NCBI GenBank assembly: GCA_035531535.1
Contig: DATKSV010000034.1
Location: 1-6,031 of the forward strand
Reading direction: 5' to 3'
Origin: AG-12 sp035531535
GTDB lineage: Bacteria; Chloroflexota; Dormibacteria; Aeolococcales; Bog-877
DNA length: 6,031 nucleotides
Position numbers and translations under genes: made by a program. Below the pieces are notes generated by a model. That model made no database searches. It saw only the letters and a program-made list of their open reading frames with translations, and was not told the DNA's origin. Positions 1 to 5,599 of this stretch are shown here, piece by piece. The first letter of the stretch is position 1. Each line of letters begins with the position of its first letter.

Positions 1-606
1 GGCCTGCAGCGAGCCGACTCGGTGACCATCGATCCCCACAAGTGGTTCTTCCAGCCGTGTGACATCGGTGCGCTGCTGGTGCAACGGCGGGAGGACCTCA
101 GGTCCACGTTTATGAGCCGTCCTGAGTACTACCGCGCCAGCCATAGCTCGGAAGAGGCACTCAACTGGTACGAGTACTCTATCGAGGGCACTCGACGCTT
201 TCGGGCCTTGAAACTGTGGATGTCCTGGAAGCACCTGGGCACGACCGGACTCGGACGACTGGTGGAGCACAACAACGATCTGGCGTCCTACCTGTCTGAG
301 CGGATCGCGGAGTCACCCGAGTTCGAAGCGGTCCCGGCGCTGCCCGAGCTCTCGGTCGTTTGCTTCAGGCACCTCCCGCCGGCTCCGGGGCATGCCCGGA
401 ACAGCAATCAAGAGGAGCTGGATCGGCACCAAGACCAGCTTCAGCGAGCGCTCGAGATCTCCGGCGAAGCTTGGCTTTCGACCACCCGACTGCGGGGCCG
501 AACCTACCTGCGGGCCGGCATCCTCAACTACTTCTCCACCGCGGACGATATCGACCGCTTGCTACAGACCCTCAGCCGACTCGGAGCTGAAGTCGGGGGC
601 ATCTAG
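1..606 (+). CDS. Group II PLP-dependent amino acid decarboxylase, C-terminal part (5' end outside window)
   Basis: The window opens inside this gene; 201 residues remain, ending in TAG. The PLP-lysine motif of the aromatic-L-amino-acid/glutamate decarboxylase family (Pfam PF00282 type, fold type I) is visible at fragment residues 11-15 (DPHKW, Schiff-base lysine K14). It is followed by a block at about 41-73 with PEYY and then RRFRALKLW, which is typical of DOPA/tryptophan decarboxylases. Y43 lines up with the mobile-loop tyrosine (Tyr332 of mammalian DDC) needed for protonation, which favours true decarboxylation over aldehyde synthesis. The C-terminus has the usual R-x-x-x-x-N and DIDRLL pattern (residues 171-188). 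The expected role is cytosolic conversion of an amino acid to an amine plus CO2. The substrate pocket lies mostly in the missing N-terminal half, so the substrate cannot be named. The next gene starts 190 nt downstream and may have its own promoter. Confidence 0.9.
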   Translation, partial: GLQRADSVTIDPHKWFFQPCDIGALLVQRREDLRSTFMSRPEYYRASHSSEEALNWYEYSIEGTRRFRALKLWMSWKHLGTTGLGRLVEHNNDLASYLSERIAESPEFEAVPALPELSVVCFRHLPPAPGHARNSNQEELDRHQDQLQRALEISGEAWLSTTRLRGRTYLRAGILNYFSTADDIDRLLQTLSRLGAEVGGI

Positions 607-650
607 CTAAGCTAGGTGCCGCGCCGGACCCGTGCCGTCGAGGTTGTATG

Positions 651-659
651 TGATATACT
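651..659 (+). promoter_or_regulatory. Candidate extended -10 promoter element
   Basis: TGATATACT has the form TGnTATACT, a near-consensus extended -10 box, in an AT-richer pocket of an otherwise GC-rich gap. It lies downstream of the decarboxylase stop and about 130 nt before the next gene. No good -35 hexamer is visible at 16-18 bp upstream, which an extended -10 can tolerate. It could drive the threonine-synthase-like gene independently. The evidence is motif matching only. Confidence 0.35.
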
Positions 660-677
660 GGTGAAAGGTAACAACGC

Positions 678-700
678 CTGCTGAGCGGGTTCATCAGCGG
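678..700 (+). other. Small stem-loop in the leader between decarboxylase and threonine-synthase-like gene
   Basis: Positions 678-684 pair with 694-700, giving seven pairs including one G-U, around a 9-nt loop. It sits just after the candidate -10 box, so it would lie in the 5' leader of the downstream transcript. I see no T-box, SAM or glycine riboswitch signature here and no following U-tract, so it does not look like a terminator. It may be chance folding. Confidence 0.2.
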
Positions 701-780
701 CTTCGCCCACATGGGGCAGGTCGAGGGGCGTGTGGTTTCGCAGTACGCATTTCGGTAATTCCGATTACGCAGATTGGGCT

Positions 781-785
781 GAGGG
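781..785 (+). promoter_or_regulatory. Candidate ribosome binding site GAGGG
   Basis: GAGGG lies 6 nt upstream of an ATG at 792 but only 11 nt upstream of the TTG at 797 that opens the long downstream reading frame. The ATG frame stops at 882-884. The good spacing to 792 therefore supports either a different true start with a frameshift between 792 and 881, or a weakly initiated TTG start. Confidence 0.35.
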
Positions 786-796
786 ACGACCATGTA

Positions 797-2092
797 TTGC
801 CCGGCCATCCGATCATCCGAACGGCGGCGCCTTGGCGGCGCGGTTCTGCTTCAGACGATGGGGACCTGCCTCACTTGGGGGTAGTCACCGGGGCCACCGT
901 CTACCGCGATAAGGGGGAGACTCCAGTTGGGATCGAGGACGCCCTCGGCGGTCGGGTGGACGGGTGCCCTGAGTTGCAGTATGCGTACTCACCAGAACTC
1001 CTCCCCGACGCCCAGAGCGTCTCCGACACCATATGGCGGTACCGGTCCCTCCTCCCCCTGGACGAGCAGCCAATCCAATATCCCTTGGCGGTGGGACATA
1101 CGCCCCTGATCGCGTCGCCACGGCTGCGGCGGGAGTCCGGGCTGAGCCGGCTCTGGGTGAAGGACGAGACTAGGGGTCCGACCGCCTCCAACAAGGATCG
1201 CGCCACAGCGCTGGTACTGGAGGCGGGGCTGCGGGCGGGTGTCAAGACGGTGAGCGCGGCCTCCACCGGCAACGTGGCCGTGTCGTTATCGGTGGGCGCC
1301 GCAGCATCCGGCCTCCAGTGCGTGGTCTTCGTGCCCGGCCATGTCAACCCTGCCAAGATGCGCCTCTGCCTGGCGGCGGGCGCCACCGTCGTCCGGGTGT
1401 CCGCCGGGTACAACGTCGCCTACGAGCTCTCCCGCTGGACCGCGCGGGAGTACGGTTGGCTGGACCGTAACACCGGGGTCAATCCCCTCACCCTGGAGGC
1501 CAAGAAGACGGTCGCGCTGGAGATATGGGAACAGTTAGGCGAAGACTTTCCGGATGTCGTGGTCGCCCCGATCGGAGACGGACCTACGCTCTGCGCCCTC
1601 GCCAAGGGCTTCCGCGAGCTGGTTGCGTGCGGAGCCGCCGGCCGGGCCCCACGCCTCATAGGAGTCCAGGCCGAGGGCTGCCAGCCGGTGCGCCTCGCCT
1701 GGCTGGATCGGACCATCCCCATCGCGCTAGAGCCTCACACTGTCGCCGACGGCATCGCCGTGGGCAACCCCATCTCTGGCGAGATGGTGATCAGAGATGT
1801 GGTCGCCAGCGACGGTGGGCTGGTGGCGGTCACCGACGACGACATCGTCGCGGCCACCAGGCAGTTGGCCATGGCAGGCGTCCTGGCAGAGCCGGCGGGA
1901 TCCGCTGCCTACGCCGGTCTTGGTGTCGCACTGAAGGAACAGCGGATGAGCGCGGAGGAGCGGATTGTGGTCCTGGTAACCGGTTCTCTCCTCAAGACCC
2001 CCGACTTCATCACGGAGGAGGGCAACTCCATCCTGGTAGACGGCAGCCACGAGGCGCTCAAGGCGGAGCTCGCCCAGCTCTCCCTCGTCTGA
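797..2092 (+). CDS. Threonine synthase-like fold type II PLP enzyme
   Basis: This 431-residue protein belongs to the threonine synthase/tryptophan synthase beta fold type II family. The PLP lysine is K133 in NKDRAT (usual form SFKDR). Other motifs are an asparagine loop at 156-159 (STGN), a phosphate-binding loop at 260-264 (GDGPT), EPAGSAAYAGL from 365, and a terminal VTGSLLK at 394-400, close to the TG-x-GLK of threonine synthases. The N-terminal VVTGATVY (29-36) and CPELQYAY (57-64) resemble the small N-terminal domain of this family, without an intact zinc ribbon. Members catalyse beta- or gamma-replacement or elimination on serine/threonine-type substrates in the cytosol. No hom or thrB gene is nearby, and the neighbours are catabolic-looking amino acid enzymes, so housekeeping threonine synthesis is not assured. 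The frame opens with TTG 797, and TTG 875 is an alternative. An ATG at 792 with a better ribosome site is out of frame, so the first about 27 residues are doubtful. Confidence 0.85.
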   Translation: MPGHPIIRTAAPWRRGSASDDGDLPHLGVVTGATVYRDKGETPVGIEDALGGRVDGCPELQYAYSPELLPDAQSVSDTIWRYRSLLPLDEQPIQYPLAVGHTPLIASPRLRRESGLSRLWVKDETRGPTASNKDRATALVLEAGLRAGVKTVSAASTGNVAVSLSVGAAASGLQCVVFVPGHVNPAKMRLCLAAGATVVRVSAGYNVAYELSRWTAREYGWLDRNTGVNPLTLEAKKTVALEIWEQLGEDFPDVVVAPIGDGPTLCALAKGFRELVACGAAGRAPRLIGVQAEGCQPVRLAWLDRTIPIALEPHTVADGIAVGNPISGEMVIRDVVASDGGLVAVTDDDIVAATRQLAMAGVLAEPAGSAAYAGLGVALKEQRMSAEERIVVLVTGSLLKTPDFITEEGNSILVDGSHEALKAELAQLSLV

Positions 2093-2147
2093 GCCAACCG
2101 GCAATGGCGCCGAGCCGCCGCCCCGCGAGAATCACTTTTTCGGGAAG

Positions 2148-3134
2148 TCAGCCGGAGAGGGCGCGCCCCAGCTGGCGGCGGTGGGCCTCCTCCACCACGA
2201 AGTTGGCGACAGCTGCATCCTGAATCCCCACCCCGACCAGATCGCAGACGGTGATCTCCTCGGCGGCCCCTCGCCCCGGGCGCCGCCTGAGCTCCAGCTC
2301 ACCCAGCGTCACTACCTGTTCTGGGCGGCAGGCCCGTGCTGCGAGCGCGTGGTGCAATTCGCCGTTCTGGGCCGCCAGCTCCAGATCATCGCAGGCGATG
2401 ACGTCGGCCCTGGCGAACAGCAGGGCTGCCAACTCCTGCTTTTGGGGAAAGTCCGAGCCCATGGCGGTGACATGAGTACCGGGCTGGATCCAGTCAGCGT
2501 GGATCAGGGGAGATTGGGCGGAGGTGGTGGTGACGATGATCCCGCTGGCTCTGGTGGCCATCTCCAAATCGTCCGCAACGGCAACCTCCCTTGCCAACCG
2601 CTCAGTCATCTCGTCGGCGAACCGCTGAGCCTCGCCGGACCGCCGCGCCCAGCACACGATCGACCTCGGAGTGCGCACCTCCAGCAGCGCCTCCAGCTGA
2701 TACCGGGCCTGGCCGCCGGCCCCCACGATCAGCAGTTGGCCGACCTCGCGACTGGCCAATAGATCCGCCGCGAGCGCTCCCGCCGCACCGGTGCGCAGCT
2801 CGGTCAAGTACCCTTGGTCCAGCAGCAGCGCGGACAGCATTCCGGTCTCGGCAGAGAACACAACAGACATGCCACTGCTGGCCGGCAGGCCGCGCAGCGG
2901 GTTGCCCCTAAAGCTGGTCGCCGCCTTGATCGACCAGTTGCTGGCGCCGACGAGATAGGCGCCCTTGACGTGGGCTTCGCCCTGAACTCCCTCAAACTGC
3001 AGGCTCATGCTGGGAGGCAGCTGCGCCTCACCGCGAGCCAGCTTGGCGAACGCCTCCCGGACCAGTTCCAGCGCCCGCCTGCGATCAATCAAGCCCCGGA
3101 TCGTCTGCTGGTCGAGGAGCAGCACCTCGCTCAT
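2148..3134 (-). CDS. Ornithine cyclodeaminase/mu-crystallin family oxidoreductase
   Basis: This 328-residue protein has the usual length for the family that includes ornithine cyclodeaminase, alanine dehydrogenase (archaeal type), EutC and SbnB. The N-terminal substrate domain carries K70 (in SIKAATSF) and R114 (in TELRTGAAG), matching Lys69 and Arg112 of Pseudomonas ornithine cyclodeaminase. A Rossmann dinucleotide motif GAGGQAR occupies 138-144, and D228 in AMGSDFPQKQEL matches catalytic Asp228. The C-terminal CDLVGVGIQD (297-306) is also typical. The conserved Pro-Pro-Arg near residue 42 is Pro-Pro-Ser here, so a carboxylate-binding arginine appears to be missing and plain ornithine cyclodeamination is uncertain. 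I chose ATG at 3134: it starts exactly where family homology starts and overlaps the upstream gene's TGA as ATGA, which suggests translational coupling. No clear Shine-Dalgarno precedes it. The frame stays open further upstream but there only overlaps the preceding gene. It is the last gene of the minus-strand operon. Confidence 0.88.
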   Translation of the reverse strand: MSEVLLLDQQTIRGLIDRRRALELVREAFAKLARGEAQLPPSMSLQFEGVQGEAHVKGAYLVGASNWSIKAATSFRGNPLRGLPASSGMSVVFSAETGMLSALLLDQGYLTELRTGAAGALAADLLASREVGQLLIVGAGGQARYQLEALLEVRTPRSIVCWARRSGEAQRFADEMTERLAREVAVADDLEMATRASGIIVTTTSAQSPLIHADWIQPGTHVTAMGSDFPQKQELAALLFARADVIACDDLELAAQNGELHHALAARACRPEQVVTLGELELRRRPGRGAAEEITVCDLVGVGIQDAAVANFVVEEAHRRQLGRALSG

Positions 3135-4335
3135 GGACGCAGCGTGGACCGCAGCAGTTTGGCAACGATGTCGACGCCGCCGTTCAGGAGGGTCTCGGTA
3201 CAGAACACCAGCTGCGAATCCTCCAAGATGCAAAGGATGAGCGGCTCGCCATGGGCCAGCTGGTGGTCCTCCACCAGCTTCGCTCGTCGGCGGCTGCTCA
3301 GCTCCAGGAGCGCGGCATTGACGGCCCTCGGGGTCTCGCACCGGGCGGCTGCCCGGGGAAACTCCCTGCGCGGTTCGAATTTCTCGGGCAGCGGCTCGGA
3401 GACTACGTGCTCGTGCAAGGTGAAGCATCCGAGCACCGCCAGGGCCGCCCGGCCGCCCCGGCCGCCCCGGCCGCGGCCAATCGGATCTCCTCCGCCTCGT
3501 CCCGGTAACCGAGGCAACGATGCTTGTGGTCCATCTCCAGCCATTCCTCCAGGGCCAGTGCGGTGGTCACCACCGAGGTCCGGTGGAGCTTGTAGGAACG
3601 TCCGAAGGTCCACTGCTTTGCCGACTCGAAGCCGGTGAAATCGATCTGGGCGATCGGCTGAATCAGCTCCTCTCGCCCGTAGTCATATCCGCCCACGTGG
3701 GGGCCCCAAAAATACTTGGCGCGGAGGCAGACCAAGTCAGGGTCGCCATAGAAGGTGATCCACCGCGTGGGATAGCGCATATAGGCCGCGTCAACCACCA
3801 CGGGCACGTTCACCGCACGGGCCAGCGGTATCACGTCGGCCAGCGGGAGCGTGCCCGGACGCCATCCCGATTGGCGGGGTGGAGAATGCAGACCGTTCCC
3901 TTCTCACCGCCGGCCCTCTGCCAGCGCGAAGTCGAGGGTGGTGCCGAGATCCGACCCCACCTCCCGGCTGCGCGCCGCGGGAAGTCGAGCACTGCGGGCG
4001 TACTTGTAGCGGGGGACCAGCCGAATCAGAACTTTGTCCCACATCCCGGACGCGTCACGGAGCTGCTCCATAAGCCTCCCATCGCCGCCGGTCATCCACG
4101 CCCCCACCGCCATCGACATGGCAGCTGACGCTCCCCCGGTCACCGGAGCGGCGCTGACCCCTAGCATCTCGGCGATCTGCCCCCCAATTGCGGTCGAGCA
4201 GTTCTGATAGGGGGAAGAAGCAGCGGTTTGCCTCGCCGGCGGCGGCCCAATCCGTGCTAGAGGGGCTGACCCACCAAGATCGGGGCAGATGTAGATCCCA
4301 CAGACGTTGATCGTGGGGCGGTTGGTCAGCCACAA
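3131..4335 (-). pseudogene. Second SelA-like PLP-dependent enzyme, broken by about five single-base frameshifts
   Basis: Homology to the SelA/DgaE-like family (fold type I, COG1921 type) runs through the whole region but jumps frame five times. Apparent indels on the minus strand are: a missing C in the run at 4262-4265, an extra base at 4181-4190, an extra G at 3914-3916, a missing G at 3854-3856, and a missing G at 3448-3450. Correcting them gives exactly 402 codons (401 residues plus stop), close to the intact 411-residue paralogue upstream. The rebuilt protein keeps VDAA with D182, the PLP lysine K207 (RAKYFWGP), and FGRSYKLHRTSVV (244-256), which aligns with GRGMKVGKEEIV of the paralogue. 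No other stop interrupts it. TTG 4335 is preferred as start because AGGAG lies 7 nt before it; GTG 4353, 1 nt after the previous stop, is an alternative. The TGA overlaps the next gene's ATG. Whether this is a real pseudogene or an error-rich read cannot be decided here. Confidence 0.8.
3448..3474 (-). repeat. Three tandem 9-bp GCGGCCGGG units inside the broken SelA-like gene
   Basis: On the minus strand the 9-mer GCGGCCGGG occurs three times in a row (3474-3466, 3465-3457, 3456-3448), followed by a partial fourth unit that begins CGGCCC and lacks its first G. In frame it encodes an Ala-Ala-Gly run. The missing G is exactly where the reading frame breaks: adding one G gives Ala-Gly-Ala-Ala-Leu-Ala-Val-Leu and rejoins the downstream frame. 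Such a GC-rich repeat is prone both to polymerase slippage and to sequencing error. Confidence 0.85.
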
Positions 4336-4342
4336 GAGGGTG

Positions 4343-4347
4343 CTCCT
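4343..4347 (-). promoter_or_regulatory. Ribosome binding site AGGAG deciding the start of the second SelA-like gene
   Basis: AGGAG on the minus strand lies 7 nt before TTG 4335 and 9 nt before an out-of-frame GTG at 4333. Homology to the family begins a few codons later (RPTINVCGIY) in the TTG frame. GTG 4353, in the same frame, lies upstream of this site and has no site of its own beyond coupling to the previous stop. Confidence 0.5.
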
Positions 4348-4354
4348 GACCACC

Positions 4355-5590
4355 TCAAGTCAACCCCAGGGGTGCTCTTGCCAAATCGCCGCTGGCGGCC
4401 GCGCTAACCGCGGCGACCAGCTCGTCCAGCTCCTCGTCTCGGAGGTTCTCCACGTCCAGACGCAGGCGACCATCGAGGCCCGCCGCGTCGTCCAGCAGGA
4501 TGACGGGGTCGCGCTCCAGGAGAGCCACGCTGAGCTCATCGGCCGTCCGCCCGCTGCACCCTTGGTCCACCACCAGCTCGACGCTGGGCACCGGACGGCC
4601 TGATGGATCGCGCTCCCGCACCCGGGCCGTCACGCCGGGGACGGTGTTGAGGCGATCGGCCAGCTGGTGGGCGCGCTTCCGCCACTGTCGCTGCTCTCCC
4701 TCATGGTCCCTACCGAGGTATTCCTCCAGCGCCGCTAGCAGGGCCACGATCTCCTCCTTGCCTACCTTCATCCCGCGGCCAAGGCCGTTGTGGGGTGGCC
4801 GGGCCAGCTGCTTCGATGCCACCAGCTGGCGCCGGCTCCAGGTCTCGACCCGCACGTCCATGTCCTGGTGCTGCAGGGCCACCGACAGCAGCAGGTCCGT
4901 GCGGCCAGCGATGAATCCCGAGGCCTGGGGACCGCGGATCGACTTGCCCCCGCTGAAGACGACCAGGTCCGCCCCGGTTGCCACCAGCCGGCGGAGGTTG
5001 CTGACCGGAGGCAGCGCCAGGGCTGCGTCGACCACGACAGGTGCTCCGGCGAAGTGCGCCACCTCCACTGTCGTCGCCAGCGTTAGCGGCGGCGCCTCGC
5101 GGTCCGCCGCGAAGAAGACCGCGGCGGTGCGGGAATCGATGGCCGAGCCAAGCTCGGGCGCGCCTGCGGCACCGTTGAAGAAAGCCAGCTCAGCACCTGC
5201 CGCTTGTAGGCTCCACTCGTAGCCGTTGCGGTGAGAAAGCGGCATCAGCACTCGCCTTCGCTCCCCGGTGGCCTTCGGGAGCCGCTCCATCTCGTGGACG
5301 TCGAGCCCGGCTAGGCATGCAGCCGTCGCCAGCACTATCCCGGCCGCCGCCCCGGAGGTGACATATCCGGCCTCGGCTCCCGTTATCGCCGCGATCCGCC
5401 GGCCGGCGGCCTGCTGCAGCTCATCGATCAAGGCGAAGGCGCCCGCCCCAGCCTGGTAGGCGGCCAGCACCTCGGGAGACATCAAGGTTCCGCCGGCCAG
5501 AGTCGCACACCCTCTGGCGTTGATCACCCGACGGACGCCGAGCCGCGGATACGGGCTGTCCGCCCTTGCCGAAGCGCCGGTGCCTGCCAC
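4355..5590 (-). CDS. SelA-like PLP-dependent enzyme (L-seryl-tRNA selenium transferase / D-glucosaminate-6-phosphate ammonia-lyase family)
   Basis: This 411-residue fold type I PLP enzyme is related to SelA and DgaE. The family opening LGVRRVINARG is at 17-27, a phosphate-binding SGAAAG at 79-84, HRNGYEWSLQAAGAE at 120-134, the PLP aspartate D188 in VVVDAA, and the Schiff-base lysine K216 in SGGKSIRGP. GRGMKVGKEEIV at 271-282 is typical of the non-SelA members. True SelA makes selenocysteinyl-tRNA and is usually near selB or selC; neither is here, and the N-terminal domain of SelA is absent. A small-molecule ammonia-lyase or similar amino acid eliminase is therefore the better call; the substrate is unknown. 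The start is GTG 5590, 9 nt after the permease stop TAG, with no clear ribosome site, so coupling to the permease is likely. It ends 1 nt before the earliest start of a divergent, broken paralogue. Confidence 0.88.
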   Translation of the reverse strand: MAGTGASARADSPYPRLGVRRVINARGCATLAGGTLMSPEVLAAYQAGAGAFALIDELQQAAGRRIAAITGAEAGYVTSGAAAGIVLATAACLAGLDVHEMERLPKATGERRRVLMPLSHRNGYEWSLQAAGAELAFFNGAAGAPELGSAIDSRTAAVFFAADREAPPLTLATTVEVAHFAGAPVVVDAALALPPVSNLRRLVATGADLVVFSGGKSIRGPQASGFIAGRTDLLLSVALQHQDMDVRVETWSRRQLVASKQLARPPHNGLGRGMKVGKEEIVALLAALEEYLGRDHEGEQRQWRKRAHQLADRLNTVPGVTARVRERDPSGRPVPSVELVVDQGCSGRTADELSVALLERDPVILLDDAAGLDGRLRLDVENLRDEELDELVAAVSAAASGDLARAPLGLT

Positions 5591-5599
5591 GATGCGTGG

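Noticed and set aside
603..615. Perfect palindrome CTAGCTAAGCTAG overlapping the decarboxylase stop
   Set aside because: With a single central base it cannot form a proper hairpin loop, and no T-run follows. It could be an operator half-site pair, but nothing else supports that.
2093..2147. Bidirectional terminator between the convergent genes
   Set aside because: Only weak 4-bp stems and one short T-run (CTTTTT) are present; no stem directly precedes the T-run in either direction.
1525..2223. Plus-strand frame of 232 residues overlapping the threonine-synthase-like gene
   Set aside because: It has arginine/glycine/proline-rich composition and no motifs; the other frame carries clear PLP-enzyme motifs.
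3135..3428. Upstream extension of the OCD-family reading frame to about 426 residues
   Set aside because: Family homology starts at ATG 3134. The extension is low-complexity, arginine- and proline-rich, and overlaps the SelA-like gene's real frame.
2814..3638. Long plus-strand open frame of 274 residues
   Set aside because: It is antisense to the OCD-family and SelA-like genes, has no recognisable motifs, and is expected by chance in high-GC DNA.
3834..4353. Programmed frameshifting to explain the broken SelA-like gene
   Set aside because: Five shifts in both directions without slippery heptamers or downstream structures are not credible as programmed events.
4500..5222. Plus-strand open frame of 240 residues
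   Set aside because: It is antisense to the intact SelA-like gene and Ser/Arg/Pro-rich, the usual shadow of a GC-rich gene.
4355..5590. Genuine selenocysteine synthase (selA) and a selenocysteine system
   Set aside because: There is no SelA N-terminal domain, no selB, selC or selD nearby, and the GR-MKVGKEE region fits the ammonia-lyase-like branch better.
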